From NCBI GenBank assembly GCA_012932865.1, contig SAXG01000131.1:1-64000 (forward strand): a stretch of 64,000 nt of DNA, given 5' to 3'. This document shows positions 45,507-58,141 of this stretch, piece by piece. The notes under the pieces were generated by a model. It worked only from the letters and a program-made list of their open reading frames with translations, was not told where the DNA came from and did no database searches. Position numbers and translations under genes: made by a program. Position 1 is the stretch's first letter; each line of letters begins with the position of its first letter. Source of the stretch: Amylostereum areolatum. Taxonomy: Eukaryota > Basidiomycota > Agaricomycetes > Russulales > Stereaceae.

Positions 45507-46238
45507 AGAGGGACTACGGGGCAAAGGAACCAGCGTGAGAAACTATGACAAGGGGACAAGTTTGATTGGACGCGCGACGTCCAAGTATTATGGTGTCGCC
45601 AGTGCCACAGTCGGATGAAGGTACTTAAGAAAGAGGATTATATGCATGCTTCGCTCTCCGATCCGGGGCAAGGATCTGCTCCAGAACTTCTACTCAACAC
45701 CGTATCCAGCCCCAGTGAAAATCGGTGTCAAGGATTTTGATCGCACCTTTCAGAGGGGATTTGGGATACCCGGAGCCTAGAGGTGTGCCACTGCCAGGTT
45801 GCCGTACTTACTCCTATAGCTTCAAAAAATGGCACACTTTCTTGAACCATATACATATGTTTAAACCTCACAGAAAACACATAGGGTCACATGTGACAGG
45901 CAGACGTATCTCCTTACTGCTACCACCTTGCTTGAATCATATCGAAGCATTCTGGATGGCACACAACCAGAGGATCAGGAAACCAGCTGATTGCACAACC
46001 ATCTTGGGTAACATGGAAGGTCTGGTGAGAGGGTTTCCCTTCATACATATAAGTAGAACATACTGGGCGCAAAGGATACCAAAAAATGGTGGCAGATGAC
46101 CAGAGGAGGGAGTAAGGTATATAATACTTACCCTGACCCTCCTCCGCAACCCCTCAACCAGATCCCCCCTCCGGGTCGTAGGGTAGTACATCCTCTCTCC
46201 TTTTCCATCTGGCGTACACATCTGACGGAAGTTCGCAG
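45507..46238. other. Intergenic region
   Basis: Contains a palindrome, gtcacatgtgac, near 45890 and no recognisable gene. An unseen 5' exon of the small gene at 46239 may lie here. Confidence 0.45.
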
Positions 46239-46590
46239 GCCCAATCCACGGGCGCCGCCACGTTGTACAAGGACACTGATTTCCGCCTCGACATGCAGGG
46301 AGTATGCGTTCACCGCCCCACGACCTTGGTGGTGTATTTTCGCTCACACTCGGTCCTCCCAGATGACGGCGGACAAGCCCCCGAAGTTCAACCTCCAAGT
46401 CCAGATCAACAATGGAACGTCCATCAGTACGCTCAAGAAGCTTGCGCCCAAAACCGTTGCCACCTTCATTGCGACTGGCAAGGAGAGCGCGGCCGAAGTT
46501 CGCCAGGGACTACGGAATGGGGGTTTTGAGCATGAAGTCTGGTTGAGAAAACCGGCGCGAGCCTCCGCTCGCGAGGTGCTGTACTTGTAA
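46239..46590 (+). CDS. Small putative gene, 5' end unresolved
   Basis: An acceptor at 46238 (gttcgcag) opens a 63-nt exon encoding AQSTGAATLYKDTDFRLDMQ. It splices by GT-AG (46302-46362) to 46363-46590, giving MTADKPPKFNLQVQINNGTS and AAEVRQGLRNGGFEHEVWL before the stop. The two exons total 291 nt in frame. The upstream exon is not found. No family recognised. It could be a genuine short gene or a remnant; the reading is protein-like but the support is modest. Confidence 0.35.
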
Positions 46591-46833
46591 TTGTAGTACC
46601 TTTTGTCAGAGATTTCGACTCGAATTTGTATGCGTCATCGTTCACCTCGCGCGGCTGCGGACGAAACAGTCCCATTAGTTTACGTATGGTAAGCTTTCAA
46701 AACTGAGGTGTTGCCCGAAGGCAGTTTTTCCATTATATTCCGGCCAAAGGCTATGGAAAGAACTGGAAGGACGACCAATCAGCCATTGGTACCAGGCTTT
46801 TGAGCAGATGACCCGCCTACCATGGTTCCGCTC

Positions 46834-48577
46834 TTACGCCCCCGGACCCAGAATATCGCCCATGTCATCCATGAACTTTTCGTAGTCGCCCTTACGCTTC
46901 TCCTTCTCCCTCGCGCTCGCATCGCCGAACTGTCCTTTCAGCGCGCCAACGAGATCGGGACGGGCGAGCAACGGCGCCGGCGCGCCAGCCCCCTCCTCTT
47001 CAGCGAGCGAAGGAGCGGCGTTCACCTTCCCCGTGGTACCACCCGCGCCAGCGGCAGCCTTCTTGCGGCGCATGGAAGCGGGCATGAAGGCGGTGCTTTC
47101 GGCTTTGAGGTCGCGCAGCTGGGGGGCGGCGGAGATGATGGCGCTGGGGGCGGGCGTGCGCGGTTTTTGTGCATGAGGGTTGGACGGAAGGGAGGGCGGC
47201 GGGGGCGGGAGCGTCGATGCGCGGTGGGCCTGATAGGTCTGATGAGGTACAGACGTCAGAGGATCTTGCATGGCCGAGGCTTGCGCACGGCGAGGGAAGA
47301 AGCCGGGAGGCGGAGGGGGCAAGCCGCTATGATGGAGAGGGAATCCTGTCGGGGGAGGCGGGAAATGAGGCGGCATCGGCGGGAAGCCCTGAGGTGCAGG
47401 GGGAAAGCCAGATGGGGGAAATGGGAACCCTGGAGGGGGAGGTGGTGGCATGCTCGGCATGCTCGGTGGCCGTGAAGGGAAGCCAGCCGGGGGTGGGGGA
47501 AGTCCAGTCGGAAGGGGCGGAAATCCAGGTGGAGGTAGTGGCGGGTATGTTCCGGGAGGAGGCATGTAGGCAATGGGAGGTAGCGGGGGATTGATTGGTA
47601 GAGGGGGAAGGGGCGGCGCGGCTTATGTATAAACGTGAGACAGAGGGCATGCGAGACGCGACGACAAACTTACATTGAGAGCCTGGCTTAGGTGGCGGAG
47701 GACCTTCGGGCATCGGTATATCATCGTCGCTATCTTCCTCTTCTTCCTGTTTTAATGCCTCGCCGGGAGGAGGACCATCCGGCATGGGAATATCGTCGTC
47801 TGAGCCTATGATAATAATAAGAATCGGTGAGCATATCTGCATGTGAGGGACACATACCCTCTTCTTCTTCTTGCGACATTTCTTCTGGACGCAAGGCTGC
47901 AAATACGTCAGCCGTGTGGCCAAAGAAGAAGGATGGATGGCGCCTCACGTCGTTCAATGTAGGGCATACCCGGAGGAGGGACACCAAAGGGGTTCATGAT
48001 GGGGTCGTAGTAGATGCTCCGTTCGGGGTGGAGAGGAATGCCATTCTTGTCGAACAGCTTTCTCGTACGCTCAACTGATTTTCCGTCACCGTCCTTGCCC
48101 TCCTCCTTATCCTTGTCCGACCTCCTGGCACGGTAGACGAGCCTGCGCTGTTCGGGATGTTCGGCGACATACTCCTCTTTCTTTTTGTCAATGGCCGCTA
48201 GCTCAGACTGCAAGTCCTTCAACCTCTTCTGCTCGGCAGCAGAAGGCTCGGGGAGCGCTGTTAGCTTTTCGATTTCTTCCTGCAATTCTGTAACTGACGT
48301 GAACACCGTGGCGAGATGAGATGGACGTTGTTTACGCGCCTGTTGTATCTTTCTTAACGAGGGCGAAGTCGCGAGCTTTTGCTCGTCCTGCCTTATTCTA
48401 CTACAATGTCCCAGCGCGGTGAGAGGATGTCCGGTAGCCTGGACGGACGACGGACCTTTTTGAGTTCTTTCTTGCGCTGAGCTTTGCCTATACGGGCAGG
48501 TGAGACGCCGTGCGCGCATACAACGCGAGAAACGTACGGAATGCATCCGCTGGGTTGGAGGCTTTCCCCTTCGCCAT
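46834..48577 (-). CDS. WBP11: WW-domain-binding protein 11 homologue (splicing factor)
   Basis: Seven exons: 48539-48577, 48456-48488, 48340-48397, 47970-48287, 47858-47896, 47674-47805, 46834-47621, summing to 1407 nt, 468 residues. The N terminus MAKGKASNPADAFRKAQRKK with ARDFALVKKDTTELQEEIEK is the conserved WBP11 Wbp11/ELF5-type domain. A charged middle follows (KLFDKNGIPLHPERSIYYDP), two acidic repeats SDDDIPMP, a long proline-rich region of PPPPG-type repeats that would bind WW domains, and a conserved C-terminal tail (YEKFMDDMGDILGPGA). WBP11 associates with late spliceosomes in the nucleus. The intron at 48288-48339 appears to use a GC donor. Transcribed divergently from the RNF10-like gene. 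Confidence 0.92.
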
Positions 48578-48861
48578 AGTGCCGCACGAACGAGAAAGCG
48601 AAACGGAAAGTTAGGAGGATGGGCGACGTCGTGGTCGATAAAGAGGAGTATCGGCGCTCGAAAGCCCGGCGGACGGCGTGACGGGACGGGACCGGTCGTG
48701 GTAAAGCGGAGAGGAGTCAGGTTTCCCTCAACTCAAGGCTCTTCTGAGTCTTCCCCCAGTGACGGTCAGCTCTCCCATCCTCCCGGGAGGCGCCTCACCA
48801 TCCACTTCGTTTTCATCTTCCTCTGAATCGTCGCCGTATTCCCCCTTTTGACGACCTCGCA
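48578..48861. promoter_or_regulatory. Shared divergent promoter, WBP11-like and RNF10-like genes
   Basis: Only 284 bp separate the two start codons, so both promoters must lie here. A pyrimidine-rich stretch precedes the plus-strand ATG. No classical TATA box is obvious. Confidence 0.6.
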
Positions 48862-50962
48862 ATGGCTGCCCGCGGCGTCGCGCCCGCGCCCGCTGCCCAG
48901 AAGCGATCGAACAAGACCGAGTCGCTGAATCATCTCCTCAACTTCACTCTTCCGCCTCGGCAGACCCACCAGCTCCAGAGCATTCCAAGACGCAGCCGCA
49001 GGAATGGCACCCAGCAAGTCTGGAATAAGGAGCGTGAGTGCACGCATCGCCTCGTATCTGCCGTCGGGTGATTGACGAGTCTGCTCTCTATCCCCAGGGT
49101 TCGTCAATGCGCAATATCGATTCGTGATGAACCCCGAGGGGGACTACACCGTCCACTTCGCCGATCCTGATATGTCAGTCGACGTTCGCCGCCTTATCGC
49201 GCACCGTCTCCTCCCACTGACATCATACCGCCGTAGCTTCTTCCAATGGCAGGATATCTTACAGATCATCATCCCCCGGAGCTCTGCCTTGGCCTCTGCT
49301 GCTGGAGGCGACGGCCCCTCCCAGGAGGAGGGACACACGTCCTGCCCGATTTGCCTGTCCCCGCCCACAGCGCCGCGCATGACGAAATGCGGCCACGTAC
49401 GTGCAACCCTCATGTCATCTATTCGACGTCGTTCTTACCTGCAAGGATCACAGGTGTTTTGTTTCCCCTGCATCCTCCATTATCTGCACACGTCCGACAA
49501 CACCAAATGGGTCCGATGCCCCATCTGCTTCGACTCGGTCAACGAGAGACAGCTCAAGAGCGTTCATTGGTACGACGGACCCCGGGTGGACGAGGACGCG
49601 GATTTACCGCAAGCGTCTTCTTCGTCCGGCTCTGTGGACGTTGCCAACCTTTCCTCTCCTCGTCTCGGTTCCACCTTCCGCATGCGTCTCATGCAACGAC
49701 CGCAAATCACCACACTTGCCCTCCCGCGTTCGCCCACCTGGCCTTCCGACCTGCTCCCCCCACACCAAGCCCCATTCCACTTCCTCCCCGACGTCTACCC
49801 TTTCTCCAAATTCATGCTCGCCACGCCCTCCTACCTGGTCGACAACCTCAACCGGGACCTCGCCGACCTCGCCTCGGAGCGCCGCACCCTCAAGAGCCTC
49901 GGCGACGAACTCGGGCTCGTGTTCGTCGACACCGCCGAGCAGAAATTGAACGCGCAGATCGCGAAGGCCACCGCGCTCGACACGGAACCGCTGAGGAACG
50001 CGGTCGACAAGGCGCTACAGATGCAGCACGACATCGAGTCACGCTCGGCCGCGCATCAGCAGCGGAAGAGACAGGAGCAAGACGCGACTCCAGTCGACCC
50101 CGCGGACGTCCCCGAAGCCTACCTCGCCACCCGAGCGCCCTCCACGCCCCTCCCTACCCCACCGCCCGCGCGCAACCCGAAACAGCGCAAGAACCTGAAC
50201 CCCCCGCCGCCCTCGACGTCGACCTATTACTACTACCAAGCCGCCTCGGGCATGCCCGTCTTCCTGCACCCGCTCGACATCAAGATCCTCAACGCGCACT
50301 TCAACGGGTACGCGTCCTTCCCCGACTCCATCTCCGTGCGCGTCGAGGCCTCCAACGAGGGCTCGGTGAACGACGACCTCCGCCGACGGTGCAAGTACCT
50401 CGCGCACATGCCCGAGGGCGCCGACGTCGTCTTCGTCGAGGCCGATCTGGAGGGCGTCGTCGGCGCGGACGGCCTGCGAAGCTTTGAGACCGCGTTGAAG
50501 GCGCGGAGGGCGAGGCGCGAGAACAAGGGGCGGAAGGACGAGAGGGCGCGGGTGAAGGCGGAGGAGCGGGAGCGGGAGAAGCTCGCGCAGACGAGGTGGC
50601 AGATCACGGGGACGTACGTCCCTCCGGCCCCTGTGGCCTACGCGCCGGACGAGTTCGCGGACGACCAGGAGGAGACGCGGTCACCGCCGCCACCTGCGAG
50701 CGTCCCTGGGGCGTGGGGTTCGCGAAGCTTTGCGTCGGCACTACATACGGGCCCATCGGCGGGTGGGAGGGCGCCGGCGCGTTCGGCGCGTCGGGAGGAC
50801 GTGCAAGATGAATGGGATTTGGACTTTGCGTGGCATGAGATGGAGCAGCGGGCGGGCGGAGGAAGCGGCGGTGGGGGCGGCGGCGGCGGCGGAGCAGGTG
50901 GGAGACGGAAGAAGAGTCGACCGATGGTGGTTTTAGGGAACGGACCCGGTCGGAGACGGTGA
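48862..50962 (+). CDS. RNF10: RNF10-like RING E3 ubiquitin ligase
   Basis: Four exons: 48862-49033, 49098-49173, 49237-49396, 49454-50962, summing to 1917 nt, 638 residues. The order matches RNF10 and fungal Mag2: a basic N terminus ending in a conserved lead-in (NKTESLNHLLNFTLPPRQ), the segment RFVNAQYRFVMNP, a C3HC4 RING (CPICLSPPTAPRMTKCGHVF, then CPICFDSV), a Tyr-rich YYYYQAASGMPVFLHPLDIK with LNAHFNGYASFP, and a charged C-terminal coiled region (about residues 460-500). RNF10-type ligases monoubiquitylate 40S ribosomal proteins on stalled initiating ribosomes. The C terminus is glycine-rich and low complexity. No frameshift. Confidence 0.93.
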
Positions 50963-51526
50963 GAGAGGTGTTGTAACGATGAGAAGGTGTCGTGATGTTG
51001 TTATCTATTGCTTACCGGGATGCTCGGGAACGACGAAGTTCAATAATAGTGTATTGTAGTCATGGCATAAGTAGGGCATCTGGCGACACACTTTCTGCAT
51101 CGAACGCATACACATACACATACCATACAAACATACAGGACCGGGTATACAACTTCTTTTCTGTACGGGGAGAATGCGCGTTGCCTGGACTGAAGGAGCT
51201 GGACGTGGGCATTGCGCTGAAGACATCGAGTCCGGACGCATCCGAGCGAAGGAGATGGATGAACATCGACAAGGGAGTAGAAGATCGGACGAAAACCCTA
51301 TCTGTGGGTCTTATGCCATCTTCCCTCAGTAAACGCACGCTAATACAGTCCACAGATTGCAATGTATCTACAAAGTACACACATACCGTACACACCGCTA
51401 GAATAACCTAATGAGTAACGTATCCTTAACGAAATACAAAGAAGTAAACCCGAAGTAGCCGTGATAGCAATATGCACAAAACCCAAGAGAAATGTCGATG
51501 TGCCAGCACAATATAATATGTCAATC
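50963..51526. other. Convergent spacer
   Basis: Two convergent 3' ends. No gene seen. Confidence 0.5.
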
Positions 51527-53797
51527 TCAAGGCAATTCTTCCGCCGTCTCGTTGAGGGTAGGTTCCGTGCTGATATCCGGCGGAATTCGCACGAACTGCA
51601 GGAAGATGAAGCACGAAAAGACGATTACCATGCCCGCATACAGAATGGTCTTGGGGTGAGTCTCTACTGTGGTCATGAAAAGGAAGCCGAAGATGGCTGG
51701 CCCCAAGATCTGGTACCTGGTGGAAAGGGTTCGAAATGAGAGACGGGACGCGACAACCGTTAAAACGACGCACCCAAGGACTTGTACAAACGTCATCGCG
51801 CCGAATAGCTTCCCAGCCTCCGTGCCCCCACTCCTGCGGTAAAATTCAAGAGCGAGAGCGTTGATGGTCGGAGTATATCCAGCCCCAAAGGATACGGAGA
51901 GAATGCCGCCAACGAAAGCCCAAGAAGTCGTCGCGACGGACATGAGGAAAAGAGCCCCAATTTGCACGACTAACGACAGTTTAGCGAGGGCGAGATCCCA
52001 CAACAGGCCACCGTTGCGTTCATTTGAGGTGCATGCTTGCGATTGGGAGATGGAAGTGGAACGGCCGAGGAGTGGTGTCGATGCGTCGGGGTTGGGTGAC
52101 GGGGGTCGGATTCGTGTTGGGGAAGGCAATTCACGATGGGGGTCCGGCTTCAAGAACTTGATAGCCACTGGACAAGGCCGACTGATGAGTCCGAGTACCT
52201 GGCACCGGTAGGGGGGGTAGACGTACAAGGCAAAAGGACGGAAAGGAAAGCCGCTTTGGATATGTAGTTCAAGCTTAACACGAGGCCAATCTACACAATG
52301 GTCAGAACGGTGGAGGTAGTGCAGAGACGTGATAGCATGCACCATTTCGGAGGCCCATCCGAAGAAACTTATTCCGTATTGAAAATAGTATACGCCTGCG
52401 CCCTGAAGATCCACGGCTATGGGCTTGTCATATGGACGAAGTCGGTTTGGACGTACTGAGATCAAGGTGTCGGGGAGATAGGCCAACGCAATCAGAGCTA
52501 ATGACCAGTCCTTGCGCCGCGTATTCCTGGAGGAATTGTCCGGGGCGCTCTTCGGGAGGAACACTCCAAGGGGGGCGAGAGGAGACAGAAGCAAAGACAA
52601 AGACAACCACTTCTCCTTGGGACGCCTTGCCGCGATTTCCTCCTGGTGTTTGCGTTGCGCAACCTCCATTTGTATGGGAAGGAGAGACTCGGGGAGGATA
52701 AGCCAACAAATCAGGAGGAACAGGATATGGACCGGGATACTGAGCCAGTAGACGTTGAGCGAGTTGCCGGTGAGGTGGGTGATGGTGGAGCACATGAAGG
52801 GTCCAAGGCCTTGACCGACATTATACAGGCCGAGGTACAGTGCAAATATGCGAGTGCTAGATAACAGAAAGCAGCGTGAGTGCTACACCAGTACGCCTAC
52901 AGACTTTGGACTCACCGCGATTCTGTTTCAGTAGTGTCGGCCAGATATGCATAGCTGGCGGCTGTGGTTCCAACTAGAGAGTTGTAAATAGAACAACTCC
53001 AGACGATAACGCAGGGTGTTCGTCACCTGCAAACAACCCTTCGATCGCGCCGCTCCAAAGGACGCCCCAGACGCCTCCTGGAACATATTGAGGCCACAGG
53101 ACGACAGCAAGGAAAGCGAGGTCCGCCAACAAGGGACCAAACCCGTAGACTCGGAGCACGAAAACACGTCCGTAGCGGTCGGATAACTGGGATCCATATC
53201 AGAGTGGTGGCGACAACAGAAATGCATATTGAACGCACGGAACCCCATCGCGGCGTGGTGATACACGCCAGGATGCCCGTCAGCGTTGTCATAGCTCGAA
53301 GGGCGGTCAGTTTTGAGCTACGCGGGATGCATGAGATGCCCACCAGCGATGATAGCAGTTGCTCCAGCCTGAACCTTGGGATCGGAGTGGCAAGGTCCCA
53401 CGGGTATCGTGTCCAACGAACCGTCGCGAACCGCTCGTTGCGACTGGCATACAACTGCATTGATCAGTTCCATCTTAGCGGGGACGGTGGCCCCTATCGC
53501 TAAGAGGGTGACAGGAATAATGCATATCTGCCTGCGATGGTGCACACGACGAGCTTGAGAAGACACGGACACGCGGGGAAAAAAAGACGCAGTAACGCAC
53601 CACCAGTAGGAAGGTCTCCTCCACCATGGCCGATGCTTGCGCTGTTGCAGCTGCTCATCCAGAATGATGGCGTAATACAGGGTGTCCTCTGCGTCTCTGG
53701 GCGTTTCGGCAGCAGAACCTTCCAACTCTGTCTGAGAAACAGCCTGAGGGTTCACGGCGGCATCAGCAGGATTGGTCGATGCATCAAACATGGACAT
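51527..53797 (-). CDS. Major facilitator superfamily transporter, one apparent frameshift
   Basis: The start is ATG 53797 (MSMFDASTNPADAAVNPQ). Exons: 53601-53797, then 53239-53531 read with a one-base shift near 53340, then 53027-53186, 52916-52973, 52457-52856, 52343-52402, 52227-52290, 51527-52167. From 53186 onward the exons sum to 1383 nt in frame. The MFS loop motif reads WGS-LSDRYGR across an exon junction after helix 2. Predicted membrane helices fill both halves, separated by a long cytoplasmic loop with basic and serine-rich sequence (PSPTRIRPPSPNPDASTP). The type resembles basidiomycete uncharacterised plasma-membrane transporters with a GILACITTPRWG helix. Substrate unknown. A 26-nt interval with GT and AG ends at 53318-53343 is too short for an intron, so I favour an indel. 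Confidence 0.88.
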
Positions 53798-54715
53798 GGT
53801 TAGGTGAGAAGGGAGGGGAATTTGCTGGATAGCATGGAGGGGACAGGCTGGGAGAATCCATGCGTTCCGTATTTCCTCATCACAATCATGGGCGCTACCG
53901 AAGCCGAAGCTGAGCGCTGAGCGCTTGAGCGAGAAGGACGCCTTAGTACCTGCCTCTACTCGTTCGGACTTTACAAAATGTGTACGAGTGTTACTCCATC
54001 CGCAGTTGGAATCCCAACCTCCTAAGTAATTCCTATGTACTAGACGTGCATTCGCTCGTGAGACTCACCACAAATGGCGCTTCCAAGTTCTCACCGTGTC
54101 GAATTCTGACTTACCGTGCATCGCGCGCGAGATGCCACGGGCGTGGAGGTGGGGGGCGTGGATACGCGAGAGCGAGCTATATATTGATCACACAAACAGC
54201 AACGTAGCGGACAGGACAGACTCGTGGCAGGAAAAAAATACACAAGGAGGGGACAGGTAGACAGGCGCGGGTGGAGAAACAAGAAGAGGGGTTGAAGAGC
54301 CCTCTCCAAGATTGTGTCCGATACGAAAGATAATATGCCGAACGAGGAGCGGCGCATGGCGATCCTGCGCGCGAGCACGAACGTAGACACAACGAACCAA
54401 AGAGAAAAAAGCGGAGCAGACGTGAGTGTAGTGGTGGGGGGATAGGGGGTGGGGAGATAGGTGGGAAAGCCGGGTATGTACAGCGACGGCGTGTCGGGGC
54501 ACCGGAAAGAAGATCGCGCGCTGGATGGAGGAAGATGGAGCAGCGTGCAAGGAGGGAAGGTGGTGGTCGACAACGTGGGGCTCATTATCATATAGAAAGT
54601 GAAAAGGTATCGATGTCCTGTCCAAGCGGCGCTGGCGGCGGGGCAATCGAAGCTCGTGAGGGGTTCGGATTCTGTATCGTGGACACAACCGCGGACTCGC
54701 GCGGCGAGGCCCTTC
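53798..54715. other. Spacer upstream of MFS gene, downstream of SHO1
   Basis: Contains the MFS promoter and the SHO1 3' flank. No convincing gene. Confidence 0.5.
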
Positions 54716-56028
54716 CTAGATGATTTGTAGGTAGTTTGACGGCGCGACTGGGACGGGAAAATGTCGAAGGTCAGCCGACGGGGCATTGTCGCCAAAGGAA
54801 CGGATCACGTACTTCCTATCGTCCCATCGTCCTTCTTCGCTTGCCACCACTTCCCTTGCTTGTCCACGATATCGAGTATCTCCCCCTTCGCGAATGATAT
54901 TTCGTTGGGATCGTCCGGCGAGGCGGTGTCTGCGCAGCAAGCCAAGTCAGAAGAAGGGAGTGAATGGTGGATGGGAAGATAGCCAGCGCGATGACGTCAA
55001 AACAAGGACCAAGCGAGAGATGTGGACTCACAGGCGAACAGCGCCTTCGCCTTGTACATGTACCCCTCCGATGCCCCGCTCGTGTCTTCTGGCAGGCCAG
55101 GGCCGCCGCCTGCACCGACGCCCGCGTTGCCCGGGCTCATTAGGGGTGAATTGATGCCTGCGCTCGTGTCCGGGGGAAGGGCCGACTGGCCTACGCCAGG
55201 TGTTGCGTTGGGCGTACCCGAGGCAGGACCATTGAGGCTCCGCGCTTGGGCGCCATCTACGCTGGCAGCGTGGAAGCTGTTTTGACTACGGATACCGCCG
55301 GCGGCGCCAAAGCTGTTGTTGAGCTTGGCGTCGTACGTGTTGGGGCCGATGCCGCCCGTGGGCGAGTACCCGCCGCCGCCGCCACCGTAGCCGTTAGATA
55401 CCCCACCGCTGATGCCCAGGTTGTGGACGGAGGTCTGGCGTGTGCGGCGACGGCGGGAGGGAGGGGTGAGGCCGCCTGTGCCGAGCGAGTTGAAAACGTG
55501 GAGCATGAGCGAGTCTTCCTCTGCGGTGAAGAAGAGCACCCAGAGGATGTCGACGACGGCAAGGATGAGCCAGCCGGCGGCCTGAGCGCCGAGGGAGGCG
55601 GTTCCGCGGAAGATGCTGTCGTTGACGCCGATGACGGCGAAAACGAGGGCGACAGAGCCGAATGTAGATATTTGGTAGCGATTCATGGCTATCGAGTCGC
55701 TTGCGAGGGTGTAGAGGACGCCGAGGATGAGGAAAAGTTGGAGGAAGATGGCGAACCAGAGCGTGCCGACGGCTGTATGGCCGACTAGGGGAGGATATTC
55801 AGGCTCGATGCGAGGGGCGGCGAGCAATAGAGCTCACCATCTGCAGTGACGACGATCTGGCTGATGAAAGCGACAAACCAGCCGACCTGGAAGAGGAAAA
55901 GGGTGAGAGGGGGATGCGTGGGGAAGAAGAGAGAGCGGACGTACGACGGCGAGGATAGTTGTGAAGAGGAAGAGATAATGGGTGAGGATCGGGGTGAAGT
56001 CGAGACCTTCGTTACCTCGGGGCGGCAT
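54716..56028 (-). CDS. SHO1: SHO1-type osmosensor, four-helix membrane protein with SH3 domain
   Basis: Five exons: 55945-56028, 55838-55886, 55032-55784, 54813-54929, 54716-54747, summing to 1035 nt, 344 residues. The N-terminal half has four membrane helices ([20 protein letters not shown], then the [20 protein letters not shown] region, [18 protein letters not shown], and [20 protein letters not shown]). A glycine/serine-rich cytoplasmic linker follows. The C terminus is an SH3 domain spread over three exons ([40 protein letters not shown], then [11 protein letters not shown]). SHO1 is a plasma-membrane scaffold of the high-osmolarity MAPK branch; its SH3 recruits the MAPKK. Length and order are typical, and the frame is clean. 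Confidence 0.96.
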
Positions 56029-57155
56029 GACTAGCGTATGTGATAAAAGAAGAAAGGGGGACAAAGGGGACGTCGAGGACGTCGAGGAGGTGCACAGGCC
56101 AGCCGCAGAGATGAAGCAAATGCAAACCCAACGCTCGTCAGCGCCCATCGCCCCCCGCCGGTCACTCACGTGATCTTCGCCTTTCCGGCCTTTCCGTCTC
56201 TTCTAGCTTCTCTCGTTCGTCCACCATCCAGATGTCTGAAACCTTTCTCTGCATATCCTTTTCCCATGCGTGTGGTGGGGTGGAAGGCTCGGACACGGAG
56301 CAGACCCGTCGGCTGAGACGTTAACCGCACATGCTATATTATTATAGGTAATCCCCTCACCCACCCTCCAGCGCCCATCCCGTTCTCTGGCTCTTTCCAA
56401 TCAAAGAGGAACCTTTCAGGCTTGTGGCACCTGGGTCTCAGATCTTAAAGCTCGTCAGAGCAGGCTAGTCAACACACCCGTCCACGGAGCATCCCCTCGC
56501 CGATTGCAGCACGTATCGTGGCTTATGACGTTCTCTCCGAGCCCCAGCCCGAACCATCATCTATATTCCTTGTACAACTCTCTAGCATGACTCGGACGTA
56601 TGCACAACCTATGGCGTCTACCTACTCACGGCCTTAGCAAATCCAGCTACCGAGCATTCTCGATCATTGGACAGCGGATGCTTCGACCTCAGGTCATCGC
56701 GGTTTGTCATGGCCCAACCTCCGCACGCCCTGGTGGGGATGCTGGACGCTGGACACATCCGGGCGTCTTCCCCGATTACGCTTTCGATACACAAGACCAT
56801 CGTCCGCGGGCACTTAAGAATAAGCCTCGTTCGGGTCCACCGGCCTTTCCACCATCCACCTCGCGTTTTTTCATGCATTGTTAAAGCTCACATCGAAGTC
56901 GCTCAAAGCCACAAACACCCATGTCCTCTTCCTCGTCCTGCGTTGGTTACCTCTCTCCCCGTCTTCAGACCAGAGGTTCTCCTCGTCCCTTGAGCAGGAT
57001 GGTGCTGGTTCTCATACGGAAGTGGCTGGTCTGGGTCGCTGTCCCGGTGACGGCATTGGCGGAGGCGACGCGGGGCGTGCTGCTGGTACGTAACAGCGCC
57101 TTTCTCCCCCCTGCATCGCGCTAAACACAGACATCGCCTCCAGAGCCTCCTTGCG
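56029..57155. other. Divergent promoter region between SHO1 and the next gene
   Basis: The last 200 bases contain a protein-like stretch (QDGAGSHTEVAGLGRCPGDG, then after a GT-AG intron SLRWEYVGSYRRSHHKP near 57140-57200) that may be a 5' exon of the gene annotated at 57156, in another frame. Otherwise no gene is seen. Confidence 0.45.
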
Positions 57156-58141
57156 ATGGGAATATGTCGGTTCTTACCGTCGCTCGCACCACAAGCCACC
57201 CTCCCTAACTTCGAACTGTTGCGGCAGCTCTCCGTACGCCGACGACCTCTGCACCGCTCTATCTTAACCCTTGCCACATCCGACCCATCACCACCCTTTG
57301 TGCCCACCGCTCCTCCCTTCCAGAACGTTTCGGCGGAGGGTTCAAGCAACCTCCCTCCTGCTCCGAGGTCCCATCCCGAAAGCCGTCTTAGCTATATCTG
57401 TCCCCTCCCACCTTCACTCCCGACCGTCGAGGAAACTTCTGAAGTGCCAACGGCTTCGGAGTCGCCCTCGGTTCCTAATACCATTCCACCGTTTTCCGCC
57501 TCTTCTTTTACGACTGGCCCGTCTATACCTAATGCATCTTCTTCACCCGTCCCCGCTGCCATTCACTCAAACTCTGTTATGAACACTCCTGTGTCGTCTT
57601 TGCCCACGTCGCGTACCCCAGAAGGGAGACACCGCTCACATCATTCGCACGACGGTTTCCACGTCTTTGCGGAGCACGCGCTCAAGCGGTTCCACTCCAT
57701 CACGCATCGTCCATCGCTACACCTCAAACCCAAAGTCAAACGCGCCAAGTCGTTCTCGGACGCGACAGGCTCCGTGCGGAGTGTCAGACCGACGGACCGC
57801 GAGATTGGTGCCACGGGTGTGTGTTCCGTGCCGTCTCCGAGGCCGCTCGCTCATTCACGTCTGTTCCAGTTGCGCGCTCAGACTCGAAAAAGCGGGTGAA
57901 GATGGTCGAACGCACGGACCCCTATGCGGCGCCGTTCTTCTTCCCAACACCTGTCGCCCCGGATGCGGAGGACTATATCGAGAGGGCGCGATACGAGCGC
58001 CGGGAGCGGGCTGGTGATGAGCGCACGGAGGGGGTTTGTAGGCAGGAGTCTGTAGCCTCAGGATTGAGAGTGTCGAGTTCGGAGAAAGGATATTCGGGAC
58101 GACGGTGGTTTGGGCACAGGCGGACTCGATCATCCATATAA
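57156..58141 (+). CDS. Unknown basic, serine/proline-rich protein
   Basis: Exons 57156-57816 and 57870-58141 join by GT-AG to 933 nt, 310 residues, from ATG 57156. The first part is proline/serine-rich and disordered. A histidine-rich block follows (RHRSHHSHDGFHVFAEHALK), then RFHSITHRPSLHLKPKVKRA, which could be an amphipathic basic helix. After the intron comes KMVERTDPYAAPFFFPTPVA and a conserved-looking PDAEDYIERARYERRE. The C terminus is basic. No family recognised. The start is uncertain: another frame upstream also looks coding, and a one-base shift near 57265 would join it. Confidence 0.65.
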
